The translations under genes and the position numbers were made by a program. Positions 37,328 through 46,700 of a DNA stretch of 64,000 bases are shown piece after piece. Location of the stretch: assembly GCF_014649955.1 (NCBI RefSeq), contig NZ_BMUA01000034.1:1-64000 (forward strand), read 5' to 3'. The notes below the pieces were generated by a model that was not told where the DNA came from, ran no database searches, and was given only the letters and a program-made list of their open reading frames with translations. This DNA is from Streptomyces violascens (lineage in GTDB: Bacteria > Actinomycetota > Actinomycetes > Streptomycetales > Streptomycetaceae). The number at the start of each line of letters is the position of its first letter. Within the stretch, counting starts at the first letter, position 1.

Positions 37328-37696
37328 ATGAGCACGTACCTGGAGCCTCGCCGTGTCCGGATCTCTACCCGTCCAGACGAACCGGCCGTGATCGAGATCG
37401 ACGGCCGTGACGTGGCCTCGGCGGTTGAGGCTTACCGGATCACGCAGACGCAGGATGAGGGCCCGGAGGTGACGTTGTACGTCGCCGAGAGCTGGCAGGG
37501 CGTCGAGTTCAACGGCATGGCTGAGGTGGTGGCGGAGCCTGCCGATCTACGGCACGTGGTAGTCAACTTCCTTGCTGCCGTGGACTGGCAGAAGCTCGAT
37601 GAGGCAGTGCTGGACCGCAACGATCTCAACGGGAAGCCGGGTGAGTTGACCCGCGGAGTGCTGGCGCAGCTGACGGAGTGGGCCAAGAGTGCTTGA
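37328..37696 (+). CDS. Hypothetical protein at the head of the tail module
   Basis: 122 residues, acidic, with SWQGVEFNGMAEVVAEPADLRHVVVNFLAAVDWQKLDEAV. The last codons overlap the GTG start of the next gene by 8 bases, so it belongs to the tail operon. No known phage family was recognised; it could be an accessory of the connector region. Confidence 0.55.
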   Translation: MSTYLEPRRVRISTRPDEPAVIEIDGRDVASAVEAYRITQTQDEGPEVTLYVAESWQGVEFNGMAEVVAEPADLRHVVVNFLAAVDWQKLDEAVLDRNDLNGKPGELTRGVLAQLTEWAKSA

Positions 37697-38102
37697 TCAG
37701 TCTGCGGTCAGCCGGTTCGCGGAGCGGCATCTGATGCCGGACAAGGTGCGAGTTGTGCGGGACGGCGGGGACGACCTGCTCGATCCGGCGACCGGTCAGC
37801 TGGTCCCTGTGCCTGATCTTGTGGTCTACGACGGGCAGTCGGGTCTGTACGGGCGGCAGGAGCGTATCCGTGCCCGTACCGGGCGGGAATCGGCGTGGGT
37901 TGAGGAAGTTCGCCCCGCCTATCGGATGTTGTTCCCCCTGGGGGCACCGGAGTTTCGTGAGGCGGACACCGTGACGGTGGTGGAGGCCCGTGACGGGCAC
38001 GCTGTGGGGCGTACGTACCGGGTGGCGGCGCTCGACGAGGTGTCGTCGTTCCCGGTGTTGCGCACCGTGTGGCTGGAGGAGCACGACCGGAAGAAGCCGT
38101 GA
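37689..38102 (+). CDS. Phage head-tail connector-type protein (DUF6093-like)
   Basis: 137 residues from GTG 37689. The core pattern (DKVRVVRDGGDDLLDPATGQLVPVP … YDGQSGLYGRQERIRARTGRESAWVEEVRPAYRMLFPLGAPEFREADTVTVV) matches small proteins that precede gp10 genes in actinophages. It overlaps the next start by GTGA. Confidence 0.65.
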   Translation: MLDQSAVSRFAERHLMPDKVRVVRDGGDDLLDPATGQLVPVPDLVVYDGQSGLYGRQERIRARTGRESAWVEEVRPAYRMLFPLGAPEFREADTVTVVEARDGHAVGRTYRVAALDEVSSFPVLRTVWLEEHDRKKP

Positions 38103-38500
38103 GCGGCGGTTCGTTCACCGATGCTGGCGCGCTGGCTGCCGCGTTGGACCGTGGGGTGGAACGGTCGCTAGTTGCGGTGGAGGCGGCGATGCGACACAGC
38201 GCCCAAGCACTCGTGCAGGACGTGCGGCAGCGGGCTTCGGGACGTCCCGGTCCCCGGGTGATCACCGGCCGGTACCGGGCATCGTGGAGCAGCGAGGTAC
38301 ACCGGGCTGGTCGAGTCGTCGTCGGTGACGTTGGTACGAGTGCGCCGCAAGGCAGGCGGTTGGAGTTCGGGTTCGTCGGTGTCGACAGCCTCGGTCGGCA
38401 CTACAGCCAGCGGCCGTACCCGCATCTCGGACCTGCCGTGGATCAGGCGGGATCTCGGCTCGTGCAGGACCTCGGCCGCGCTGTCGAGGGGGCGTTGTGA
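38099..38500 (+). CDS. HK97 gp10-like tail completion protein
   Basis: 133 residues from GTG 38099. The pattern is a helical N-terminus (AALDRGVERSLVAVEAAMRHSAQALVQDVRQRASG) followed by GRYRASWSSEVHRAGRVVVGDVGTSAPQGRRLEFGFVGVDSLGRHYSQRPYPHLGPAVDQ, typical of gp10-like tail completion proteins. Starts and stops chain with its neighbours. Confidence 0.75.
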   Translation: MSGGSFTDAGALAAALDRGVERSLVAVEAAMRHSAQALVQDVRQRASGRPGPRVITGRYRASWSSEVHRAGRVVVGDVGTSAPQGRRLEFGFVGVDSLGRHYSQRPYPHLGPAVDQAGSRLVQDLGRAVEGAL

Positions 38501-38736
38501 GTGAGGTGATGCTCGACTTGGAGGAGGCCTTGGCCGAGGTGCTTGCTGCCCATGATCGGGGCATGCTCACGCGGGCTGTCGTGGTCGCCGAGGTTCTCGA
38601 CGGTGACGGTGACCGGTCATTGTCGATGCTGACGACGCCGGGTGTTCCGGAGTGGGATGCGCTCGGCCTGTGCCGGTACGCAGTGCTGTCTATTGAGGGT
38701 CCGGCTGCGGCTTTCTTCGCGGGAGACGACGAGTGA
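38497..38736 (+). CDS. Small hypothetical tail-module protein
   Basis: 79 residues from GTG 38497 (GTGA overlap on both sides). Acidic; DLEEALAEVLAAHDRGMLTRAVVVAEVLDGDGDRSLSMLTTPGVP. Family not recognised; its chained position argues it is a real tail-module gene. Confidence 0.55.
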   Translation: MSEVMLDLEEALAEVLAAHDRGMLTRAVVVAEVLDGDGDRSLSMLTTPGVPEWDALGLCRYAVLSIEGPAAAFFAGDDE

Positions 38737-39161
38737 TCGACCGGGGGCCGCTCACCGCAGCCGTACAGGATCTGTTGGCTCGGGCAACAGGGCGTCCATG
38801 CGGGCTAGGTGAACTACCGCTGGTGGACGGCGAGCCAGCTGAGTTGCCGTACGCGGTGCTCTACCCGCTGGGTGGGACGCCTGCTGCGACACCCTTCGTA
38901 GACTCATGGGCAGAAGCCACGCTCACCTACCAAGTCACGGTGGTAGCCCGGCGCATGGATCAGGCGGAGTGGCTGGCGGACCGGGTTCGTCGCGCTGTTC
39001 TGCAGCGGACGGCGTCGGGCGCCTGGGTCAACGGCCTGGAGGCGTCGGGGTTGTACGTATGGGCGCGGCGGCAGCTAGCCGACGACGGCTTCGACAGTGA
39101 GTCGGCGAAGGACTGCGTGGTATCGGGGGCCCAGAGGTTCCAGTTCTCCGTTACCGGGTGA
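38733..39161 (+). CDS. Phage tail terminator-like protein
   Basis: 142 residues from GTG 38733 (GTGA overlap). The layout — helical start, ELPYAVLYPLGGTPAATPFVDSWAEATLTYQVTVVARRMDQAEWLADRVRRAVLQRT — matches Gp17/terminator-type proteins that cap siphophage tails and precede the tail tube gene. Here the tail tube gene is 3 kb further on, separated by an inserted cassette. Confidence 0.65.
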   Translation: MIDRGPLTAAVQDLLARATGRPCGLGELPLVDGEPAELPYAVLYPLGGTPAATPFVDSWAEATLTYQVTVVARRMDQAEWLADRVRRAVLQRTASGAWVNGLEASGLYVWARRQLADDGFDSESAKDCVVSGAQRFQFSVTG

Positions 39162-39368
39162 GCAAGTGTCGTCATTTTGCTGGCCGGTGCGTAGCTATCC
39201 GCGCCGGGCCTTCGCGCGTAGGCCCGTGTTCCGGGAGTCGTTTCCGTCACTGCTCCCACATTTCCAGCCATTGCAGACGATCCAGCATTCGAACTGATAG
39301 ACGAATCAGGTAGATCTTGCTCCTGACCTGGCGTCCGGGCCTCCGGACGCTATTGAAGGGGGTATGAC

Positions 39369-41255
39369 ATGTCTGCAAGACCCCTGCGGCGCCACGCAGC
39401 CCGTATACAGGCTGCGGCGCTGCTGGTTACTGTCGCGCTCATCCCAGTTGCTGGCCCGGCGGTTGCCGCACCAGCAGCCACCGACAGCACGCCGGACCTT
39501 TCCACGGCGACGCTGGTGCTGCCGCCCGGCGCCAAGACTCCAACTCTCACCGACCTTCAGGACGCCACCACCCGCAAGGGACTGGAGCGTGCGGCACAGG
39601 TTGCCCAGGAGTCGCAGACTGCCCGAGAGACGACGGGGCCCGCGGCCAAGAGCGCGGCTGTCGCCGCCACTCCGTCAGCCGTGGCCCCTCTGCCGTCAGC
39701 ACGCCGATCCATGGGAGCAATGGCGGTCCAGTACCCGGAACCGGCACGCACTATGGCGATGGGCGAGTGCAAGGCCCAACTGGGCGGGGATACGCAGTTC
39801 TACATCAAGTCCCGCTTCGCGGTGTGTAGCGGGAAGCAGGTCACGGTCATATGGAAGCGCAAGGACTCCAACACACCGGTCGGGGAGAGCACGTTCAAGC
39901 TCTACGTCGTCGGCACGATTCCGCAGGAGGCTGACCGCACTATCCACTTCGACTACTACTTCACTGATTTTTCCAAGATCGGAACGACGGAGACAAGCGG
40001 CCAGATCCATCTGGTTAACGGGCAGCTTCCGCAGACCTGGCCGTCGACTGCCCAGCCAGCTTTTGGCGGCAACCTGCCGACCCAGTACATGAGTTGGGAT
40101 CAGCTGTCCCAGGGCGGCGGCGCCACCTTCCAGCACACGGTACGTTTTGCTCCGGGCCAGGGCACCGGAGCAGGCGCTGCTGACGTGGTGTTCGCGGTGT
40201 ACCAGCCTGTGCTCACCTCGCTTCTACCGAAAGGCTGGGACAACGGCAAGGGCGGACAGGACCTTCCTGATGTCAAGCCATTCATGATGGCCCCTCGCTG
40301 GGACGCGGCCTCATACCTGCGCAACTCCACCGGATCCGGGAATCCCGCGAACAAGGGCGGAGCGGCCTTCAGTTACCTGACGACGTTGAACTACAGCGCC
40401 CAGGCTGGTGCGCCCGAGCAGGCAGTGGCCCAGCACATCCAGTTGGCCTTCACCAACCCGACGGCCACCAAGCCTCTCAACGCGCTCAAGAAGATCCCTG
40501 GCAACAGCGCCGATCACCCACTGCACCGGCTCTACCTTGACCAGAAGCGCCGCGAGCGAAACCGTGCGGTGGCCGTACGCGAATGCACCCGCTACTGGGG
40601 GCCCAACTACACCGACGGCGGCAAGGAATGCGACGAGTTTCCCTTCGCCACCACCTACGAAGGCTCCGCACTTGAGGAGTACGACGTGCACGCCGAGAAG
40701 CTGAACTACTCGGCCATGCCGCTGGACGGCACCCAGAACGGCGCCGCCGGCAACCTGCTGAGCGGCTTCTACACCAGCAACCGGATCATCGACGGTCCAG
40801 AGGACGGCTTCACGGTCAGCATCACCGGCAGTGCGCCGGAACGCCGCGGCCTGCTGACCAACCAGAACAGCAATAAGTGCCTGGAGATCGATGGCTCCAG
40901 CACTGTCAACGGTGCTCTTGCCCAACAGTGGGACTGCAACGGGCAGCCGGGCGCGGTGTGGGTGACGAGGCCGACGTCTGACGGCACCTATGTAAACCTC
41001 GTCAATGACCGCAGCGGGAAGTGCCTGGAAGTCGCGGATTCACGTAAGGACAACGGTGCTCCCGTGCAGCAATGGGACTGTGCTGGTGTCAGCACCCAGG
41101 AGTGGGAGCTCCAGGGCACCCCGAGTAGCCGCATCCTGAAGAATGTCAACAGCGGCAAGATCCTTGAGATCGACAACTCCAGCACAGCAAACGGTGCACG
41201 GGTCCAACAGTGGGACAACGTGGGTCAGCCGTCCGCGAAGTGGCGCGAGGACTGA
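39369..41255 (+). CDS. Secreted NucA/NucB-like protein with ricin lectin domain
   Basis: 628 residues from ATG 39369. A signal peptide (MSARPLRRHAARIQAAALLVTVALIPVAGPAVA) marks it for export, unlike the surrounding virion genes. The middle contains HPLHRLYLDQKRRERNRAVAV, YWGPNYTDGGKECDEFPFATTYEG (Cys421, Asp422, Glu423) and AAGNLLSGFYTSNRII, the NucA/NucB DNase pattern. The last 130 residues form ricin-type repeats (KCLEIDGSSTVNGALAQQWDCNG, two more copies). It sits within the tail cluster on the same strand, with a convergent candidate immunity gene downstream. Confidence 0.8.
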   Translation: MSARPLRRHAARIQAAALLVTVALIPVAGPAVAAPAATDSTPDLSTATLVLPPGAKTPTLTDLQDATTRKGLERAAQVAQESQTARETTGPAAKSAAVAATPSAVAPLPSARRSMGAMAVQYPEPARTMAMGECKAQLGGDTQFYIKSRFAVCSGKQVTVIWKRKDSNTPVGESTFKLYVVGTIPQEADRTIHFDYYFTDFSKIGTTETSGQIHLVNGQLPQTWPSTAQPAFGGNLPTQYMSWDQLSQGGGATFQHTVRFAPGQGTGAGAADVVFAVYQPVLTSLLPKGWDNGKGGQDLPDVKPFMMAPRWDAASYLRNSTGSGNPANKGGAAFSYLTTLNYSAQAGAPEQAVAQHIQLAFTNPTATKPLNALKKIPGNSADHPLHRLYLDQKRRERNRAVAVRECTRYWGPNYTDGGKECDEFPFATTYEGSALEEYDVHAEKLNYSAMPLDGTQNGAAGNLLSGFYTSNRIIDGPEDGFTVSITGSAPERRGLLTNQNSNKCLEIDGSSTVNGALAQQWDCNGQPGAVWVTRPTSDGTYVNLVNDRSGKCLEVADSRKDNGAPVQQWDCAGVSTQEWELQGTPSSRILKNVNSGKILEIDNSSTANGARVQQWDNVGQPSAKWRED

Positions 41256-41310
41256 GCTCATGGCCTACAAGGGGCGGCGGAACATGAGGGCATAGGTCCG
41301 GTATCGAGCG

Positions 41311-41346
41311 TGTGGTGCGGCTCTGGCTTGGGCAGGCCGCACCACA
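41311..41346. terminator. Hairpin between convergent genes
   Basis: TGTGGTGCGGC (41311-41321) pairs exactly with 41336-41346 across a 14-base loop, between the nuclease-ricin gene and the convergent minus-strand gene. Confidence 0.7.
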
Positions 41347-41352
41347 TGCTCC

Positions 41353-41820
41353 TCAGGCGTCCTGGGGCCAGAACTCCAGTAGGTACTTCTCCACTCCGTG
41401 AGCGACGCCTTCGATTCGCGTGACACGTTCCACCTCGGCACGGCCGGAACAATAGACCCGGACCCGCCACTGCCCGCCCGATTCGGCAAGGCTGATCACG
41501 TCTTTGGCACGGCCGAGGGTCAGCGTCCAGACCGCGACCTCGCCCGTCGTCGACTCGAAGTCGACCTCGCCCTGCTCATCCCACTGAACGCTCGTGTCCA
41601 GGGGCGGCTCGGCGTCCCACACCTTCACCGTGACCGTGGCGGTGTGGGTGTGACCGGCGCTGAACAGATCAATGCGCCGTGCGTGAGGGTTGAGGAACAC
41701 GCCCCACTCGTACCCATCGTTAAACGGGACTGGCACTGCGCTGTCGTCCGACTCTTGGAAACAGAACCCGCGATAAGCAACCTCAACATCGAGTTCCTGT
41801 TGCCGTACCAGATTTGCCAC
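41353..41820 (-). CDS. Hypothetical protein, candidate immunity partner
   Basis: 155 residues from GTG 41820, chosen because a perfect GGAGGT lies six bases upstream. It reads ANLVRQQELDVEVAYRGFCFQE … GYEWGVFLNPHARRIDLFSAGHTHTATVTVKVWDAEPP, then EVAVWTLTLGRAKDVISLAESGGQWRVRVYCSGRAEVERV and GVEKYLLEFWP. This is an all-beta, acidic pattern seen in small Streptomyces proteins. It converges on the nuclease-ricin gene, so an immunity or accessory role is plausible; family unknown to me. Confidence 0.6.
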   Translation of the reverse strand: MANLVRQQELDVEVAYRGFCFQESDDSAVPVPFNDGYEWGVFLNPHARRIDLFSAGHTHTATVTVKVWDAEPPLDTSVQWDEQGEVDFESTTGEVAVWTLTLGRAKDVISLAESGGQWRVRVYCSGRAEVERVTRIEGVAHGVEKYLLEFWPQDA

Positions 41821-42167
41821 GCCCGTACCTCCGCAGAGACCATGTCGCAGGATCACACGATCCTATTCGTCGACGGATTGATGCCGATGGCTGTCGTGCC
41901 GGTACTGACTATCGCCTCAGTAGCGCCCCCTGCCTCCCTGCAGAGCGGAACGCCGGCTCGACGGTAGTGGGGTCTGTGGCTGGCGACAGTATCGTGACCC
42001 TGTAGAGCGGCACCGCCTCGCTGAACGTGCCGCTTCCCCCTCACCGCGGAGGTCCCGCGCGGACGCCCACCCGGCTTCGGGATGGGCCGGTTCCTCGACA
42101 GGACTTCGAGGGACGGGGCCGCCTTGACTGTGTAATCGGCTGCCGTCCCGGAATCGGACAGCAGACC

Positions 42168-42665
42168 TTGCAGGTAAAGAAGTATTCACGGCGCGGTGTT
42201 ACCCGTGTCCTGTGGCTGAAGACAGTCGCCGACCCCGGTCACGTTCCTACCCGGCCGGAGCTGACGGCCGGTACCGATCTGACGAGCGCGATCGCGGCGA
42301 TCGACGGCTGGTCGCTGACGAACCAGGCGATCGAAACCCCCGATCTGGGCAGCACGTTCGAGTCGAAGATCCCCGGCACGGATCAGGCAGACGACTCGTC
42401 GTTGGGTTTCTATGAGGACCAGGTGTCCGACGAGATCGAGCAGCTGCTGACGAAGGACGCCACTGGCTGGGTCGTGTTCCTTCGGAAGGGCGATGTGCCG
42501 GGCTCGCGCTCCATGGATGTGTTCCCTGTGCGGATCGGTTCGCGGTCGCCGAACTATTCGACAGACAACGAGGCAGCGAAGTTCACGGTGTCCTTCTCGA
42601 TCACGGAGAAGCCGACGCAGGACGCGGTGATCCCGCCCGCCACGGTACCGAAGGTGGACAAGTAG
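42168..42665 (+). CDS. Major tail tube protein
   Basis: 165 residues if TTG 42168 is used. The start reads LQVKKYSRRGVTRVLWLKTVAD, close to the usual MAVKKYSRRGVTRV of this tail tube family, then LTSAIAAIDGWSLTNQAIETPDLGSTFESKIPGTDQADDSSLGFYEDQVSDEIEQLL and FPVRIGSRSPNY. The ATG usual at this position has become TTG with only a weak site upstream. This could reflect the insertion of the cassette just 5' of the gene. The open frame continues upstream without family similarity. Confidence 0.75.
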   Translation: MQVKKYSRRGVTRVLWLKTVADPGHVPTRPELTAGTDLTSAIAAIDGWSLTNQAIETPDLGSTFESKIPGTDQADDSSLGFYEDQVSDEIEQLLTKDATGWVVFLRKGDVPGSRSMDVFPVRIGSRSPNYSTDNEAAKFTVSFSITEKPTQDAVIPPATVPKVDK

Positions 42666-42803
42666 TCCGCCTCCCGAGGCTGCCCGGCCGGGTTCGAGTG
42701 CGCGTAACAGTGCCCTCGCTCACCTCCCTCGCGGCGCTGAGCCGTACGGGCCCGACCGGGCTCCCCGCCCCTTTCCTCGTCCTCTGTTTTCGGAGTCTTC
42801 TGT

Positions 42804-43391
42804 ATGTCTGCCGCAGCCCGTTCCGTTCCCGCCCCGCCGGCCAACGCCGTTGTCCTTGATGCGCATTGGGCGCGGAAGCTGGCTCGTCTTCGTGCCCGAC
42901 AGCTGCCGGAGCACACGCTCCAGATCTGTGATGACCTGGCCGTGAAGAAGCGGCTGGAGCAGGCCAAGCTGGAGGCCGCCCGCTGCCGCATGGCCGATGC
43001 TGAAAACCAGCGCACCACCAGCCCTGAGACCGAGCAGGCCTCGGCCGAACTCTCCGTTGCACAGGCGGAGTTCAACGACGCTTCGCTGTCGCTGACGTTC
43101 AAGGCGCTGCCGAGGCCGGTGCTAGACGGGCTGATCAAGCGGTTCCCGCCGACGGAGACGCAGGCGGAGGACGGCGACACCTGGAATCCGGAGACGTTCC
43201 CGGCCGCGCTGGTGGCGGCCGCCCACATTGAACGGGACGACGCCGGTCAGGCGGTGGAGGGGCTGACAGAGGAGGAGGCGCAGGACCTTCTGGACTCATG
43301 GCCGGTCGCGGAGTCGAACGCGCTGTTCGCGGCTGCCTGGCAGGCGCAGCAGATCGCCCGCACCACGACGGTGGAGCTGGGAAAAGACTGA
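42804..43391 (+). CDS. Tail assembly chaperone (gpG-like)
   Basis: 195 residues from ATG 42804. A helical protein (ARLRARQLPEHTLQICDDLAVKKRLEQAKLEAARCRM … LSVAQAEFNDASLSLTFKALPRPVLDGLIKRFPPTE) preceding the tape measure gene, with the slippery site at its 3' end. This is the position and pattern of gpG chaperones in siphophages. Confidence 0.8.
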   Translation: MSAAARSVPAPPANAVVLDAHWARKLARLRARQLPEHTLQICDDLAVKKRLEQAKLEAARCRMADAENQRTTSPETEQASAELSVAQAEFNDASLSLTFKALPRPVLDGLIKRFPPTETQAEDGDTWNPETFPAALVAAAHIERDDAGQAVEGLTEEEAQDLLDSWPVAESNALFAAAWQAQQIARTTTVELGKD

Positions 43392-43720
43392 TCGCCGATG
43401 CGCAGTTCCGGGCGGAGTTGGAGCTGTGTGACCGCTACCGGATCCCCCACTCCCTGTTCCTGGGAGCTGGGGACGGCGGGTGGTCGGAGGCGGACCGGGC
43501 GAAGGCCCTCGCGTTCGAGGCGTACCGGCGGTCGGTGTGTGAGCAGTGCGGCACGAGGGCTTCGGAGTGGGACGAGGCCGAGGGTGGCGACCGGTATGCG
43601 TACGTCACCACAACGGTGCGGTGTGTGGGCTGCGAGTTGATCGCGGTCGAGCAGGACCAGGTCCCTGAGGGGCCTGACGGGTACGGGGTGCGCATCGGCC
43701 TCGTACCGCGTCCCCGGTAG
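42804..43720 (+). CDS. Frameshifted tail assembly chaperone (gpGT-like)
   Basis: A -1 shift at 43379-43385 joins the gpG-like chaperone to the next frame, giving …ELGK-RLIADAQFRAELELCDRYRIPHSLFLGAGDGGW…. The fused protein is about 305 residues and adds a C-terminal region with two CxxC pairs (CEQCGTRA and RCVGCEL), probably a zinc knuckle. As in lambda gpG-GT, the long form would be made at a low ratio. Confidence 0.75.
43379..43385 (+). promoter_or_regulatory. Slippery heptamer G_GGA_AAA for -1 frameshifting
   Basis: In the zero frame the codons are CTG GGA AAA GAC TGA. The heptamer G GGA AAA fits X-XXY-YYZ, and slippage by -1 continues as AGA CTG ATC into the overlapping frame, which runs open to 43720. 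The stop codon follows four bases after the heptamer. It sits between the tail tube and tape measure genes, where such sites are expected. Confidence 0.8.
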
Positions 43721-43773
43721 GGGCGCTGGAGGGCACTGCGGGAGAGGGGTGCGGGGAGTAAGGGCACCGCCCG

Positions 43774-46700
43774 GTGTCGAGCTACACGCTCAGCGTTCAG
43801 GCGCGGGCGGATTTCTCCCGGCTGCTCTCCGAGGTCCGCCAGACCTCCCAGGCTCTTCGGGGCCTGGGCAGGGACACGGCTTCTCTTCACCGGCAGCTGT
43901 CCCAGGTCGGCGACGGTGCGCGCGGTGCTGGCACGGGGCTTCGCTCGCTGAGCCGGGACGCTGACAGCGCCCGGGGCGGTCTGCGCCGTCTCGGCTCGGA
44001 CGGGCACTCCTCGACCCAGCAGCTCCGGCACGGTCTGCTGAGCGCCCGCCAGGAGCTGCACCATCTGCGCGGTCTGGTGGTCGGTGGCGGCATCGTCGCC
44101 GGGCTCGCGGAGATCGCCCGGGAGGGCAACGAATACCAGCGCGGCATCAACAAGTGGGGCGCCGTTACCGGGGCTTCGGGCCAGGAGATGGTCCAGGCCG
44201 GCGCGAAGGCGCGGGAGCTCGGCGCCGACCTGAACATTCCCGGGACGTCGGCGGCGAAGGCCGCCGACGCGATGCTGGAGCTCGCCAAGGCGGGCCAGAC
44301 CAGTACGTCGTCGATCGCGAACGCGCGGGCGGCGATGCAGCTCGCCGCGGCCGACAACCTTTCGGCCGCCGACGCCGCCCGGTATTTGGGTGACGTGATG
44401 GACCAGTTCGGTCTGTCATCGAACAACGCGGGCCGCGCGGCCGACGTGCTTGCGGCGGGCGCGAACGCGGCGTCGGGCGGGCTGCAGGACATCTACTACG
44501 CGATGTCCTACACCGGGCCTGTCGCGGCCCAGTTGGGTGTTTCGCTGGAGGACACCGCTTCGGCGGTGGCGATGCTGGCCCGCTCCGGCATCCTCGGCTC
44601 GAAAGCAGGAACGTCCCTGCGGGGGATGCTCACGAACCTGGCGAAGCCGACCAAGGCGATGCGCCAGGGCCTGGCGGACCTCGGCATCGAGGCGTGGGAC
44701 GCGCAGGGCAACTTCAAGGGCCTGCGTACGGTCATCGAGGGCTTCGAGCAGGCCCAGCACCGGATGTCCCAGAAGGATTTTCTCGGCGCTCTCGCGAACG
44801 TGGTCGGGAAACCTGCTCTCGCGGGTGCGGCGGCTCTGGCGCATCAGGGTGTCGCTGCGTACGACCAGATGCACACCGCAGTCACACGGACCGGTGCCGC
44901 GGGTGAGATCGCCGCCTCCCAGACCAAGGGCCTCGCGGGTGCGGTCACCCAGCTCAAGACGCAGGCGAAGAACACCGGACAGGTCCTTTACACCGCGACG
45001 GCGCCGGCGCTGGAGAAGTTCACGCGCCTGATGACTGCGGGGATGAGCGCCGCGACGCCGTATCTGGCAGGCGCGGTCGACTACGTCCACGACCTGTACA
45101 CGCTCGCCGGACCGGGGCTCGGTGCGAAGGCCAAGGCGGGCGTGCGGGAGCTGACCGATGCGTTCAGTGGCCTGGGCGAACCGTTCAAGGACGGGGCAAT
45201 CGATGTGGCGGGCGCCGGGCTGAACGTCCTCGTCAACGCCGGGCGGGCGGTCTGGGACGTCTTCCGCAACATCGTCCAGGCGGCCGCGCCGGTGATCGAG
45301 GCGATCGCGGAGGTCGGGGACGAGTCGGAGGGCGGCGCGACCGGCCTGGACATGGTCGTCACCGCGCTGAACCTGGTCTCCTCGGCTGGTGGCGCGGTGT
45401 CGGGGGTGCTGGTGCCGATCGGGCAGACCGTGGCCTGGCTGGTGCGCGGATTCGCGGCGCTGCCGGGGCCGGTGCAGTCCGCGATCTTCGCGATGCTTCT
45501 GGCCCGCAACGTCACCCCCACCTTCATGCGTCTGGGCGGGACGGTCGCCGGGCCGGTCACCGGGGCGTTCCGCACGCTGCGCCAGGAGATGCAGCTCCAG
45601 CAGTCGCTGGCCGCCGCCCAAGGTGTCTCGATCGGCCGGGTCGGACAGGCCCTGGCGGTTCTTCAGACACGCATTCCTGTCGTCGGGCAGATGACGGCGG
45701 CGTTCCGGTCCGCGGAGGGCACCGTGAGCGGTGTCGCCCGCGCCATGGGCACCGGGCTGGGCGCTGCGGCGACGGGACTCACGGGTGCGCTCGGCGGGCC
45801 GTGGGGAGTTGCGATCGCCGCCGCAGGTGTCGGCCTGTCGATGCTGGCGTCCCACCAGCAGAAGGCGGCGCAGGCGGCGGCCGAGCACCAGTCGCGGATC
45901 AGCAGTCTCACCCAGGCGTTGCGCGAGTCACATGGGCAGATCAACGAGAGCGTGCGGGCGGCGGCCGCGCAGGCGGTCATGGACACGAAGGTCTTCGACG
46001 GGAAGAACCGGCTCGTTGACGTGATGGCCAAGGCCGGTGTCAACGCGCGGCAGCTCACCGACGCCTACCTCGGGCAGGACGGCGGACTCAACGCGCTCCA
46101 GAACCGGCTCAAGGACACGGCGGAGGCCAACGTCCAGTGGCTGGCGACGTCCGCGGGCGCCGCGAAGACGTACAACGATCAGGGGCTGGCGGCCTCGCGG
46201 GCGGCGACCGCGCTCGGCTCGGTCAAGGGCGAGATGTCCCAGGCTGTCAAGGACGCCAAGGACCTCGCCGAGGCCACGGGGTCTGGGGGCAAGTCGGCTG
46301 CGGATGCGGTCGGCCCGTTCGGGAAGTTCTCCGATGCGATGCGCCGCCTGTCCGACACGACGGCGGACTCGGACACCCGGGCTCGGGCTCTGCACGATGC
46401 GCTGAACATTCTGGCCGGTGGGTCGGTGAACCTGTCGGCGGCCGAGGCCCGGTTGAACCGGTCGGTGTCGGACGCCTCCGAGGCGTTGAAGGGCGGCATC
46501 GACCAGGGGCAGGGCTATGGCCAGGTGCTGCTCAACATGGATGGGTCACTGTCCACGGTCACGCGCAACGGGCAGAAGCTGTACGACGTTCTGCAAGGCC
46601 TGTCGACGAACTCGGCGGATGCGGCGTTGGCGGCCTACCAGTACGCCGACGCGAACGGGAAGAGTGTTCCGGAGGCGTTGCAGGCCGCGCAGGCGCAGAT

